Assembly: GCA_017629035.1 (NCBI GenBank)
Contig: JAGBXX010000036.1
Span: 1 to 62,854, forward strand
Length of the DNA: 62,854 bases
Source of the DNA: Alistipes sp.
GTDB lineage: Bacteria; Bacteroidota; Bacteroidia; Bacteroidales; Rikenellaceae
Direction: 5' to 3'
The notes beneath the pieces were generated by a model. The model ran no database searches. It was not told where the DNA came from and saw only the letters and a list, made by a program, of their open reading frames with translations. Numbering within the stretch: position 1 is the first letter of the stretch; the number at the start of each line of letters is the position of its first letter. The position numbers were made by a program, and so were the translations under genes. Shown here in pieces: positions 13,513-22,695 of this stretch.

Positions 13513-16065
13513 TTAGCTACACTTAGAGTAACCGCAAGCCATACAAGTAAGACAGCCATTCTGGTAGGCCATATTCTCCTGACCGCACTGTGGGCAGCGA
13601 CCCTTACCACGAGTACCATCCTTGATATACTGCTTGAGGGCACGCTCAACACCATTCTTCCAGGTATTGATAGTCTCAGAGTCGAGGTGGAGGCCATCAA
13701 CGAGCTGAACAACCTTGTCGATAGGCATACCGTAGCGCAATACGCCAGAGATAAGCTTAGCATAGTTCCAGAACTCCTCGTCGAAGAGGCGTGAGATACC
13801 ACCGATAGTGTTGATATAACCGTAGCGATCCTGGTACTGGAAGTCGTAGCGCTTAGAGCCATCCTTCTCGCTAACCTTGAGAATATTACCGCTCTTGATA
13901 GTCTTAGGGATATACATAGCATCCTCCTCGATCTTACCTGTGAAGATCTCGTAAGGACGGTCATCCTGCTTACCTACGAAGGCGATCCAATCCTCCGAGC
14001 CGTTCTTGAAACGTACGATGTCGGCAGGGATAGACTCTGGACGACGGATGCTCTCGCTGCCGCCGCACGACTTCTTAGCGTTGTCCTTAGACTTGATGTC
14101 GAGCAACACGCCATCACGGCAGCCATCACGGTATACGGTGATACCCTTACAGCCTGACTCCCATGCTGTTCGATATACATCTGCCACGAGCTCCTCGCTA
14201 ACCTCGTTAGGGAGGTTCACGGTTACAGAGATTGAGTGGTCAACCCACTTCTGGATAGCACCCTGCATCTTAACCTTAGCAACCCAGTCGATATCGTTTG
14301 CTGTAGCCTTGTAGTAAGGCGATGCCTGGAGCATCTTGTCGAGCTCCTCCTCAGAGATATTCTGGAGGTTTGTTGTGTCGTAGCCGTTGATCTCGAGCCA
14401 CTTAACAAACTGGTGGTGGAAAACATAATACTCGATAAACTTCTCACCTGTCTCGTCTACGAACGATGCCACCTGATCCTTGTCCGATGGGTTGATCTTG
14501 CGACGACGCTTGTATACTGGGCGGAATACTGGCTCGATACCCGATGTTGTCTGCGACATGAGCGATGTAGTACCTGTAGGAGCGATTGTGAGCATAGCGA
14601 TGTTACGACGACCATACTCCTTCATCAACTCACGGAGCTCTGGAGCTGCCTCCAATACACGCTCAACCATAGGGTTACCCTGCTCCTTCTCGAAGTTAAA
14701 TACGCCGAAGGCACCACGATCCTTAGCCATCATTACCGAAGCACGGTATGCCTCTACTGCCAATGTCTTGTGTACGGCAACGGCAAAGTCGATAGCCTCC
14801 TCAGAGCCGTAGCGAAGACCCAACGCCGCCAACATATCGCCCTCGGCCGTAATACCAAGACCTGTACGACGACCCTTGAGTGCCATATCCTTGATCTTCT
14901 TCCACAACTCGAGCTCTACACGACGTACATCCTCATCCTCAGGATCCGAAGCGATCTTGTTGATGATGAGCTCAACCTTCTCGAGCTCGAGGTCGATGAT
15001 ATCGTCCATAAGGTGCATAGCCTTGGCAACATGCTCCTTGAAGAGGTCGAAGTTGAACTTAGCCTTGTCGGTGAATGGGTTCTCAACATAGCTAAGGAGG
15101 TTGAGAGCCAACAAACGGCAGCTATCGTATGGGCACAATGGAATCTCACCACATGGGTTTGTAGATACTGTGCGGAAGCCATCCTCAGCGTAGCAGTCGG
15201 GCACACTCTCACGGATGATAGTATCCCAGAACAATACGCCTGGCTCGGCAGACTTCCATGCGTTGTGGATGATCTTATCCCAAAGCTTCTTTGCCTGAAT
15301 ATCCTGAGTGAACGAAGGTGTCTTAGAGTCTACTGGGAACTGCTGACGGTATGACTCACCCGCCAATGCAGCACGCATAAACTCGTCGTCGATCTTGATA
15401 GATACGTTTGCGCCTGTAACCTTGCCTGTGTCGACCTTAGCGTCGATAAAACGCTCTGCATCTGGGTGCTTGATGAGCAACGAGAGCATGAGAGCACCAC
15501 GACGACCATCCTGAGCAACCTCGCGTGTAGAGTTAGAGTAGCGCTCCATGAAAGGAACGATACCTGTAGATGTGAGTGCTGAGTTGAGCACTGGGCTGCC
15601 TGTAGGACGGATGTGCGAGAGGTCGTGACCTACGCCACCACGACGCTTCATAAGCTGCACCTGCTCCTCGTCCATGCGGAAGATACCACCATACGAGTCG
15701 GCAGGGTTCTTATGGCCAATAACGAAGCAGTTAGACAGAGATGCCACCTGCAAGTTATTACCAATACCTGTCATAGGGCCACCCTGAGGGATGACATAGC
15801 GGAAGTGATCCAGGAGATCAAAGATATCCTGCTCTGACAATGGGTTTGGATAGTTACGCTCGATGCGAGCAAGCTCCTTAGCAATACGGTTGTGCATATC
15901 CTCGGGAGACTTCTCGTAGATGTTACCAAACGAGTCCTTAAGAGCGTACTTGCTCACCCACACCTGGGCAGCGAGGTCGTCACCCTTGAAATACTCCTTT
16001 GATGCAGCTACGGCGTCCTCGTACTTAACCGTGCTAATCTGTTCGTTCTTAGGTTTTTGAGTCAT
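13513..16065 (-). CDS. nrdJ: Adenosylcobalamin-dependent (class II) ribonucleoside-diphosphate reductase
   Basis: This 850-residue cytoplasmic enzyme makes deoxyribonucleotides using a B12-generated radical, so it works with or without oxygen. SLSNCF supplies the N-terminal redox cysteine (Cys113). NPCGEIPL holds the thiyl-radical Cys305 and Glu307, and APTGTTS is the phosphate-binding loop further on. The C-terminus has six cysteines (824, 827, 838, 841, 844, 849), a zinc-ribbon-like tail that also carries the reducing cysteines. No ATP cone is evident and there is no small-subunit gene, which fits class II. The gene stands alone, with about 200 AT-rich bases before it in which I see no cobalamin riboswitch, no NrdR box and no clear -7 box. 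Confidence 0.93.
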   Translation of the reverse strand: MTQKPKNEQISTVKYEDAVAASKEYFKGDDLAAQVWVSKYALKDSFGNIYEKSPEDMHNRIAKELARIERNYPNPLSEQDIFDLLDHFRYVIPQGGPMTGIGNNLQVASLSNCFVIGHKNPADSYGGIFRMDEEQVQLMKRRGGVGHDLSHIRPTGSPVLNSALTSTGIVPFMERYSNSTREVAQDGRRGALMLSLLIKHPDAERFIDAKVDTGKVTGANVSIKIDDEFMRAALAGESYRQQFPVDSKTPSFTQDIQAKKLWDKIIHNAWKSAEPGVLFWDTIIRESVPDCYAEDGFRTVSTNPCGEIPLCPYDSCRLLALNLLSYVENPFTDKAKFNFDLFKEHVAKAMHLMDDIIDLELEKVELIINKIASDPEDEDVRRVELELWKKIKDMALKGRRTGLGITAEGDMLAALGLRYGSEEAIDFAVAVHKTLAVEAYRASVMMAKDRGAFGVFNFEKEQGNPMVERVLEAAPELRELMKEYGRRNIAMLTIAPTGTTSLMSQTTSGIEPVFRPVYKRRRKINPSDKDQVASFVDETGEKFIEYYVFHHQFVKWLEINGYDTTNLQNISEEELDKMLQASPYYKATANDIDWVAKVKMQGAIQKWVDHSISVTVNLPNEVSEELVADVYRTAWESGCKGITVYRDGCRDGVLLDIKSKDNAKKSCGGSESIRRPESIPADIVRFKNGSEDWIAFVGKQDDRPYEIFTGKIEEDAMYIPKTIKSGNILKVSEKDGSKRYDFQYQDRYGYINTIGGISRLFDEEFWNYAKLISGVLRYGMPIDKVVQLVDGLHLDSETINTWKNGVERALKQYIKDGTRGKGRCPQCGQENMAYQNGCLTCMACGYSKCS

Positions 16066-16230
16066 GATTATATCTATTAATTATTATTATTTTTTCGCAT
16101 CGATTTATCCAACCCAGACCATGCATTTTAGCATTTGGGGGGTTATTCAGGCATACAAAATTCGTGATTTTTCACGTGATTTCGACCCATTCTCGCTCTA
16201 TTTTTTCGACACTTTATTGACAAAAAATAA

Positions 16231-16265
16231 AAAGATGCGCCACAGCCCTCTGTAGCGCATCTTTT
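16231..16265 (-). terminator. Terminator of the CaCA-SGNH-MBOAT-PAP2 operon
   Basis: AAAGATGCGC (16231-16240) pairs with GCGCATCTTTT (16255-16265), with inner ACAG/CTGT pairing. The A-rich stretch at 16221-16233 gives a T-rich tail on the minus strand. Confidence 0.88.
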
Positions 16266-16270
16266 GAGTT

Positions 16271-16855
16271 TTACTCTCTTGCCCCGAGCCGCACTATGCG
16301 ACCAAAGAGCAGAAGACCAACAAAAGCTGATACTACACCAAGCAGGGCACCAAGAAGTATATCTTGGGGGAAGTGACAGGCAAGATATATGCGCGAGTAG
16401 CACACAATGACCGCCACCACTATCATGAGCGCTGTGAACCATCCTCGGCGCACCACACGAGAGCTGAGCAGCGCTATGGCGACAATTGTTGCGGCATGAC
16501 CCGACACCGAGCCATTGAGCGCCGCACTGCCATAACCATTCTTGAAGGCCTCGACGCCATCGCTATACATAGGGCGCAGGCGTGCGGGAAACTCCGGAAG
16601 CAGACCGCCAAGCAGACCCTGCTGCTTGAATATTCCCGAGATAATATCGGCAAGGCCAATGGCTACACCCATAGCGACAACAAGTGCCACGACACCTCGC
16701 CACGAGTAGCTGCGCCATACCATATATATAATAAGTAGGTAGAGAGGCAGCCAGGCCTTGATGCCCGAGGCGAGCAACAGCACCCCATCGAGCCACTCAG
16801 GACCATCGAAGTTTAGAGCCTCGAACAACGGCCAATCCCACTTAATACTATTCAT
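16271..16855 (-). CDS. PAP2-family membrane phosphatase
   Basis: This 194-residue inner-membrane protein has about five or six helices and the three PAP2 motifs: KQQGLLG...ARLRP, SVSGHAAT (with the catalytic histidine) and SRIYLACHFPQDIL. It probably removes a phosphate from a lipid on the outer face of the membrane, such as undecaprenyl diphosphate, lipid A or phosphatidylglycerol phosphate; sequence alone does not choose between them. It is the last gene of an operon with an MBOAT acyltransferase and an SGNH hydrolase, 13 bases after the MBOAT gene, which favours a cell-envelope glycan role. Confidence 0.87.
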   Translation of the reverse strand: MNSIKWDWPLFEALNFDGPEWLDGVLLLASGIKAWLPLYLLIIYMVWRSYSWRGVVALVVAMGVAIGLADIISGIFKQQGLLGGLLPEFPARLRPMYSDGVEAFKNGYGSAALNGSVSGHAATIVAIALLSSRVVRRGWFTALMIVVAVIVCYSRIYLACHFPQDILLGALLGVVSAFVGLLLFGRIVRLGARE

Positions 16856-16868
16856 CTCTGCAAATTAT

Positions 16869-18392
16869 TTAGAATGCTGCATAGACAGGAAGACCTCCGC
16901 CATCAGCGGCAAGCATAAGCTGGCACTGCATGACAATCCAGATAGCCACGACCATCACCACCAGCTGGCCTACAAAGCCCGAGCGTGTGACCATGCCCAC
17001 GACAAAACTATTGCAGCGCTTTGGCAGGAAGTGCAGAACATAACCAATGAGCACCAACACAAGAGCAAAGCCCGCCTTGTGCATGAGAGTAATGAGCTCT
17101 CCAGCCTGGAAGTTGTTGATAATACGGTCGTAGAGAGTCATCGCCGAAGACCAATCGTCGTAGCAGATCATTGGCCAGAGCAGCGACACAAAATTAAATA
17201 CCATGAACCACGATAGCACTCTCCAGCCAAGCTTCATATCGGCACCTGCGACCTTAGCACCAGGCACCTTCTCAAGCCAGAGCTTGTGAAGAGCCAGAGC
17301 CAAACCCTGCATCAGACCCCAAACAACATACAACAGATTGACTTTGTGCCACATAGCACAAACGAACATCACCATCGTAAGGTTGAAGTAAGTACGGAAA
17401 CGACCCTTGCGGTTACCTCCCAACGAGATATATACGTAGTCACGCAACCATGTCGAGAGCGAGATATGCCAGCGACGCCAGAACTCGGTGATTGTCGACG
17501 ACTTGAATGGAGCATCGAAGTTGTCTGGCAGCTTGTAGCCCATGACAAGGGCGATACCCACGGCCATATCCGAGTAACCCGAGAAGTCGCAGTAGAGGCG
17601 GATACCAAAGCTATACAACACCACGAGCATCACAGCTCCACTCTCGCCAAACTCGCCCGAGACGGCAGGGATGAGCAGAAGGGCGTCGATAGCCTTAGCG
17701 ATAACGGCATACTTTATAAGACCACCAGCAATAAGTGTCACAGCACGACCATGATCCTCACGTGTAACGACAACGCTCTCACGCTCAATCTGTGGTATAA
17801 ACTCCTTGTTGCGCACCAACGGACCAAGGAAGACCTTGGGGAAGAAGCTCAACAAAAAGAGGTAGTCGATAAAGCGCTTAACAGGGGTAATAACACCACG
17901 TGAAATGTCGATAACATACGAAATCGACTGGAACACGAAGAACGACACACCCGCAGGCACGACTATTGCACCAAGGTTGATAGTACCATTGCCAAAGAGG
18001 TTGTTGATAGCCTCCTCGAACAAGCCACCCACCTTGAAGTAGGCCAAGATCGAGATATTGATAACCATGCTCAGGGCCACAAGGCCACGAGCACCCTTGC
18101 CCTTGCCCATGCGACGAGATATAGCACCACCGATAAGGTAGTCGCTAATAGCCACGGCAAGAAGCAGCAACAGATAGAGGCCCGAGATCTTATAGTAGAA
18201 GTATGACGAGATGATAACCACGTAGAGCGTACGCATGGTACGGTGGTTACGCACAGCCATATATCCGAGGCCAAATATAAGAAACGCAAAGAGGAAGAAG
18301 CCACTTGCCAGGCTCATCGGCGCCGATGAGTCGTAGTTCATGAGCTCAAGAAGTCGGCTCCAAACCTCAGAATCGAACTTAAAGAAATCCAT
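16869..18392 (-). CDS. MBOAT-family O-acyltransferase (AlgI/DltB-like)
   Basis: This 507-residue protein has about 11-12 membrane helices. The MBOAT core shows FWRRWHISLSTWLRDYVY, a hallmark of the AlgI/PatA group, and later AMWHKVNLLYVVWGLMQG with the invariant histidine. Such proteins move acetyl groups across the inner membrane for O-acetylation of a polysaccharide or peptidoglycan. The gene just upstream encodes an SGNH-type partner anchored by one helix, the usual two-component arrangement. The acceptor is not known: wall glycan and an exopolysaccharide are both possible. Confidence 0.9.
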   Translation of the reverse strand: MDFFKFDSEVWSRLLELMNYDSSAPMSLASGFFLFAFLIFGLGYMAVRNHRTMRTLYVVIISSYFYYKISGLYLLLLLAVAISDYLIGGAISRRMGKGKGARGLVALSMVINISILAYFKVGGLFEEAINNLFGNGTINLGAIVVPAGVSFFVFQSISYVIDISRGVITPVKRFIDYLFLLSFFPKVFLGPLVRNKEFIPQIERESVVVTREDHGRAVTLIAGGLIKYAVIAKAIDALLLIPAVSGEFGESGAVMLVVLYSFGIRLYCDFSGYSDMAVGIALVMGYKLPDNFDAPFKSSTITEFWRRWHISLSTWLRDYVYISLGGNRKGRFRTYFNLTMVMFVCAMWHKVNLLYVVWGLMQGLALALHKLWLEKVPGAKVAGADMKLGWRVLSWFMVFNFVSLLWPMICYDDWSSAMTLYDRIINNFQAGELITLMHKAGFALVLVLIGYVLHFLPKRCNSFVVGMVTRSGFVGQLVVMVVAIWIVMQCQLMLAADGGGLPVYAAF

Positions 18393-18415
18393 AGATCTTT
18401 CTTCTCTTACAGAGT

Positions 18416-19999
18416 TTACTCCTCGTCCTCCTCGGGAAGCATAGGAACAACAGTCTTGAACTCCACCTCACGGCGTAGTGGATAGATATCCTTTGGCGAG
18501 AGCTCAAGAGGATATGCCATATCTACAACCTTGCCCTCACGCTCCACCAAGCGATCGTAGGCAATCTGGCGGATAGCATCGGCCAGAGGCTTAGCAACAC
18601 GTGCACCACCCTTGAAATTGATATGGATATGGTCGCCAGCAGCCCAGCCATTGCGCACAAAGGCACCAATACCGCCATACGACAACACAACCTCGCCCAT
18701 AGGCCAGAAGGCTACACCCTCGCTCTGCGATGCACGACGCTGGAATGGGGTCATAATCTCGACAGAGTTCATCGACTTCCAGCCACCATCGCCCTTAATC
18801 CAACGATCCGACACGCCAACAACCAAGATAGCTGCATCAGGGAAGCTGCGCTTAACATAGGCAATCATATCACAGAGCTTGGCCTCGTACTTAGAGTAGT
18901 TGCGCTGACCTGGGGTCATACCATTAAGACCATACTCAAGAACGACAAGGTCATAGCCCCAGAGCTTATCCACCTGGCGGTTTACGGCTACGCCCGAGCC
19001 AAAGATTGTATAACCGTTGTTACCACGGATAGACATATTATCTACCGTGATACCACGACCACCCTCGATCGAAGCACCATGGCACATAACATTACCACTA
19101 AGCACCTTCATCTTGAGCGACTTAACAGGAGCCTCGACATACAACTCACGAACATAGTCGGCACCCGACAGACCAAACTGGTGCTTGAGAGTGTCGTTGA
19201 TATTAATCTCGATATTACTTGTATCACGGCTTGTGATAAGAACTCGAGCACGGCTACATGAGTCCAGATGAGGCATCACAGTGGTAACATCCCAACGAGC
19301 CGTAGCACCACGGCTACCTGTTGCCAAATAGCCCGACATGAAGAACTTATCACGATACGAAGCAGGGATTGCACCTGTATTCATCAAGCTATATGCTGTC
19401 CAGCCCGAAACACTACGACGCACACTTGTGCGGTGAATCTCGAAAGGTATGGCACATGGCACAAAACCTACACCACGGCCACCAAATATCGCCTGAAGCT
19501 CCTCACGAAGATCCATAGTGATGATATCGCCCTCGATGAACGAGTCGCCAAGGAACGCCACACGCACATCCTGGCCATCGATAAGCTTATCAACAAAGCT
19601 ATCGAAGCGTGACACCTGTGCAGTGTCGTAGTCCTCGATGGGCACTGAGTGCGATGAGCGCAAAGGCTTAACATCGTCGCTAAGCAAGATTCTACGCTCG
19701 GGCAGCTCCTCCTCAACAGCTATCCAGCGCAACGAGGCTGGAGCAACACTCTGCAACGAGTCGGCTTCGGCCTCAACGGCAGCAAGCTCGCTCTCCAGAC
19801 GCTCAAAATCGGCAACATAATCAACAGGGACTGCCACAGCCTCATCAACCTCAATAGGGCGAAGGGCCGCAAGAATATCTACCTCCTCGGTAGTAAGTCC
19901 GAATACCTTGGTCGAGGGGATAAAGCTGAGTGCTGCAACTCCCAAAATAACGGCGAGCACGAGCAACCAGCCACGACCTGAATAATCTTTGTTCTCCAT
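18416..19999 (-). CDS. SGNH-fold esterase/acetyltransferase partner of the MBOAT protein
   Basis: This 527-residue protein has one N-terminal membrane helix (about 10-29) and a long periplasmic part. SGNH blocks are visible: FLGDSFIEGD (serine nucleophile), LEYGLNGMTPG (asparagine-type oxyanion block) and DHIHINFKGGARVA (Asp/His pair). Residues about 30-130 look like a helical spacer with acidic stretches. By analogy with PatB, AlgX and DltD-type partners it probably passes the acetyl group delivered by the MBOAT protein to a glycan, or hydrolyses it. It precedes the MBOAT gene by 23 bases. Confidence 0.83.
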   Translation of the reverse strand: MENKDYSGRGWLLVLAVILGVAALSFIPSTKVFGLTTEEVDILAALRPIEVDEAVAVPVDYVADFERLESELAAVEAEADSLQSVAPASLRWIAVEEELPERRILLSDDVKPLRSSHSVPIEDYDTAQVSRFDSFVDKLIDGQDVRVAFLGDSFIEGDIITMDLREELQAIFGGRGVGFVPCAIPFEIHRTSVRRSVSGWTAYSLMNTGAIPASYRDKFFMSGYLATGSRGATARWDVTTVMPHLDSCSRARVLITSRDTSNIEININDTLKHQFGLSGADYVRELYVEAPVKSLKMKVLSGNVMCHGASIEGGRGITVDNMSIRGNNGYTIFGSGVAVNRQVDKLWGYDLVVLEYGLNGMTPGQRNYSKYEAKLCDMIAYVKRSFPDAAILVVGVSDRWIKGDGGWKSMNSVEIMTPFQRRASQSEGVAFWPMGEVVLSYGGIGAFVRNGWAAGDHIHINFKGGARVAKPLADAIRQIAYDRLVEREGKVVDMAYPLELSPKDIYPLRREVEFKTVVPMLPEEDEE

Positions 20000-20032
20000 A
20001 AATTTATCTCTTATTTTTTCTTCCTTCTGAAC

Positions 20033-20983
20033 TTACAAAAGTGTATAAATGTAGCCCACGTAGCAGGCAACGAATATCAGACCCTCAACACGAGTGAGCT
20101 TATCACGGCCAATGACAAGGGCCGAGAGCATAAGCACAAATGTCGAAGCCACAGCAATATATATGTCGTTCATCGTAACGCCACCCATGGTCAAAGGTGT
20201 GACCGTAGAGCAGGCACCGAGGATGAGCAGGATATTGGCGATATTAGAGCCAAGCACATTGCCCAACGCCAGCGAGGTATTACCCTTGAGTACCGACACG
20301 AGGCTTGAGGCGAGCTCTGGCATTGAGGTACCACCAGCCACGAGTGTAATGGCGATAACTGCCTCTGAGACACCCCACGAGCGAGCAATATCCGAAGCGC
20401 TCGACACAAACAACTCGCCACCATAGATCAGACCTGCAAGACCGCCCAATATCCAAATGGGCACACGCCACATTGGCATCAACTTTTTAGGCTCCTCGTT
20501 CTCTGGCTCGTTGTTCATCATCTCGGCCATGAGCATAGCACGCTTCTCGGCACGAATCATGAATAGGATCATAGCCACATAGCCAAGCAACAACAAAATA
20601 CCCTCCAAACGGTTGATATCCTGGTTAAGGAGTGTAACGCCAAGCAAAGCCACGGTAGCAGCAATGCAGATAGGAATGTCACGACGTATGTTGCTCTTGG
20701 TAAACACCAGTGGTGAGCAGACTGCGCACACGCCAAGGATAAGCAGCGTATTAAAGGTGTTAGAGCCCACGACATTACCAATGGCCATATCGCCCTTACC
20801 AGCAAGCGCCGACATGAGGCTCACCGTAAACTCGGGCATAGATGTACCCACTGCCACAATCGTAAGACCCACAATAAACTCAGGCACCTTGAAACGCTCG
20901 GCAACTGCCACCGAACCATCCGTGAGCCACATCGCTCCCACGATGATAAGCACAAAGGCCAAAACAAGTGTAACGTATACCAT
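20033..20983 (-). CDS. Calcium/sodium antiporter (CaCA superfamily, YrbG-like)
   Basis: This 316-residue inner-membrane protein has ten or so helices in two inverted halves. The two alpha-repeats are plain: VAVGTSMPEFTVS with GNVVGSNTFN in the first half, and VAGGTSMPELASS with GNVLGSNIAN in the second. The length is normal for the bacterial YrbG type. It exchanges Ca2+ for Na+ or H+. It heads the operon that continues into the SGNH, MBOAT and PAP2 genes; a functional link to O-acylation is not obvious. Confidence 0.92.
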   Translation of the reverse strand: MVYVTLVLAFVLIIVGAMWLTDGSVAVAERFKVPEFIVGLTIVAVGTSMPEFTVSLMSALAGKGDMAIGNVVGSNTFNTLLILGVCAVCSPLVFTKSNIRRDIPICIAATVALLGVTLLNQDINRLEGILLLLGYVAMILFMIRAEKRAMLMAEMMNNEPENEEPKKLMPMWRVPIWILGGLAGLIYGGELFVSSASDIARSWGVSEAVIAITLVAGGTSMPELASSLVSVLKGNTSLALGNVLGSNIANILLILGACSTVTPLTMGGVTMNDIYIAVASTFVLMLSALVIGRDKLTRVEGLIFVACYVGYIYTLL

Positions 20984-21011
20984 AATTTACATTTTTTCGA
21001 AAACAATGCGG

Positions 21012-21019
21012 CAAAGGTA
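21012..21019 (-). promoter_or_regulatory. -7 box (TACCTTTG) of the CaCA operon
   Basis: The minus strand reads TACCTTTG, 28 bases before the antiporter ATG. I find no TTTG at the expected upstream distance. Confidence 0.55.
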
Positions 21020-21087
21020 CGAAAAAAACTCAAATGCAATACTATGTATTGAACTATTTTGCTCATTTAGGCTCAAAACAAAATAAA

Positions 21088-21115
21088 TTGGGGTGCACCA
21101 TGACGTACACCCCAA
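21088..21115 (-). terminator. Terminator of the fhs-mqnB-mqnD operon
   Basis: TTGGGGTG pairs with CACCCCAA around a short loop, followed on the minus strand by the T-rich tail AATTTATTT. Confidence 0.82.
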
Positions 21116-21142
21116 CATTTTAGTCTAAATATATGTCAAGCT

Positions 21143-21928
21143 CTACTCGAGCACCACGCCCGTGAGCTGCTCCACAGCACAACGACCCTGAGCGCCAAGC
21201 GACAAAGAGAAGTCATTGACAAAGAGGGCAACATGGCTATCTATGACGCTATCCTCGAGCTCCTGAGCATGAGCCTTGATAAACTCGCGCGAAAGTTCAG
21301 GATTGGCAAATGCAAACTCGATACTGCGACGCAGGAGCCTATCTACCTGACGAGCAACATCCTCGCCCAGGTCACGAGCCACAACGATAGAGCCAAGAGG
21401 CAGAGGCAGCTCCATGCGGCGCTCCCACTCAAGGCCTAAATCGGCAACAAGCTCAAGGTTGCGACGCTCGTAGACAAACCTTCCCTCGTGGATCAAGACA
21501 CCAGCATCGAAATCACCACGCTCCACAGCCTCGGCGATATCCGCAAAAAACATGGGCACACGCTCCTCTATCTCTGGGAATAACCTCGTTATCAGCGCAT
21601 TGGCCGTAGTGTGCAGACCTGGCACGGCGATACGTCGAATAGCTCGGTTATCGCCCTTGCGACGCACCAACAGCGGGCCATTGCCACGACCCAGGGCCGA
21701 GCCCGAGTCAAGGAGTGAGTATCGCTCTATGATGTGTGGCAGAAGAGCCGTGCTACACTTAGTGACATCGGCCACTCGCTCCAGCGCACGCTCGTTGAGC
21801 TGCTCGATATCGAGATACTCCACCTCAAACTCCAAGCCCTCGAGGTCGATACGACGATTGATAATCGCATCGAACATAAAGGTGTCGTTGGGACAGGGCG
21901 AGATAGCAAGACGTATAGCTCTACTCAT
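21143..21928 (-). CDS. mqnD: 1,4-dihydroxy-6-naphthoate synthase (futalosine menaquinone pathway)
   Basis: This 261-residue cytoplasmic enzyme converts cyclic dehypoxanthine futalosine to 1,4-dihydroxy-6-naphthoate. It has the periplasmic-binding-protein-like fold typical of MqnA/MqnD. SPCPNDTFMF at the N-terminus, GSALGRGNGPLLV and PGLHTTA are characteristic of MqnD rather than MqnA. The start overlaps the stop of the small membrane-protein gene by eight bases, suggesting coupled translation. With mqnB two genes upstream it shows that this organism makes menaquinone by the futalosine route. Confidence 0.93.
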   Translation of the reverse strand: MSRAIRLAISPCPNDTFMFDAIINRRIDLEGLEFEVEYLDIEQLNERALERVADVTKCSTALLPHIIERYSLLDSGSALGRGNGPLLVRRKGDNRAIRRIAVPGLHTTANALITRLFPEIEERVPMFFADIAEAVERGDFDAGVLIHEGRFVYERRNLELVADLGLEWERRMELPLPLGSIVVARDLGEDVARQVDRLLRRSIEFAFANPELSREFIKAHAQELEDSVIDSHVALFVNDFSLSLGAQGRCAVEQLTGVVLE

Positions 21929-22148
21929 TGTCGCTGCTTACAACCTGCTGCTTGGGACACTCAATAACCTGTGGCTTAGGACGGTAGCCATAACGGCCGA
22001 GAATCCAGCCAGCAAAAAAGACAATGGCAAAAATGGCAAACCAGCCAAAGGCCATAAGCACCTGATCCTTGAAGAAGTGCCATACAAGTGCTGCGCTGGT
22101 GATAACCACAACAGCCACAAGCAGATAGATTAAAACTTTCTTTCCCAT
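21921..22148 (-). CDS. Small two-helix membrane protein between mqnB and mqnD
   Basis: The 75-residue product (start MGKKVLIY, chosen because it lies one base after the mqnB stop; a longer frame would overlap mqnB) has two hydrophobic segments (about 4-22 and 29-46). A short soluble tail ends KQQVVSSDNE. The gene ends eight bases inside mqnD. I do not recognise a family. Its tight position inside the futalosine operon suggests co-regulation with menaquinone synthesis, but that is inference. Confidence 0.72.
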   Translation of the reverse strand: MGKKVLIYLLVAVVVITSAALVWHFFKDQVLMAFGWFAIFAIVFFAGWILGRYGYRPKPQVIECPKQQVVSSDNE

Positions 22149-22149
22149 A

Positions 22150-22686
22150 TTACTCCTTATTCTTAAGTTTGAGCAGTTCCGTAGCAAGCGCCTCGGTGGC
22201 CTCCTTCACACGCCACGACTCGAAGCTCTCGCCTACACGATTCGACACAGCCCTGAGCTCCATGCAACGCACGCCAAAGGAGTTGCAGAGAGCAAAAAAT
22301 GCTGCTCCCTCCATATTCTCCAACTCGGCACCACGATACTCCGCCGACCCCGTATGCACGGTGTAGGAGCTCACGGCACGAAGCGAGGTGCAGCGTGGCT
22401 CGTTGTGATATACAACACGAAAACGCTCAGGAAGCTCCACTGCGGACTCCTGAACGACCTCGACAACCTGGCCGGGAGCGAGAGTGTCGGTGTATGTGCC
22501 AGCAATGCCTGCAAGCACCACACACTCCGCCTCCTGCAACCTACCCGAGGCATACAACGATGCAAGTGTGGCAGCCGTAGCTGCCATACCAACACCCGAT
22601 ATCACAACCGAAGCATCGGGGCAGAGCCTAACAAAGGGCTCCGCCTCGAGCTGCGTAGGAAACAAAATGAGCATATATCGACTCAC
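22150..22686 (-). CDS. mqnB: Futalosine hydrolase
   Basis: This 178-residue nucleosidase removes the purine base from futalosine. It belongs to the MTAN/purine nucleoside phosphorylase fold: VVLAGIAGTY (base/ribose pocket), ENMEGAAFF (ribose-binding Met-Glu) and LRAVSNRVG. It is shorter than the roughly 220 residues I expect for the family but has all the motifs. It follows fhs by 10 bases and precedes the small membrane-protein gene by one. A hydrolase of MTA/SAH is the other possibility; the neighbouring mqnD settles it. Confidence 0.88.
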   Translation of the reverse strand: MSRYMLILFPTQLEAEPFVRLCPDASVVISGVGMAATAATLASLYASGRLQEAECVVLAGIAGTYTDTLAPGQVVEVVQESAVELPERFRVVYHNEPRCTSLRAVSSYTVHTGSAEYRGAELENMEGAAFFALCNSFGVRCMELRAVSNRVGESFESWRVKEATEALATELLKLKNKE

Positions 22687-22695
22687 ATAATTTTA

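Noticed and set aside
16066-16270. Cobalamin riboswitch before nrdJ
   Set aside because: I looked for the conserved B12-box core and its paired arms and found neither; the stretch is mostly AT-rich with one terminator for the opposite gene.
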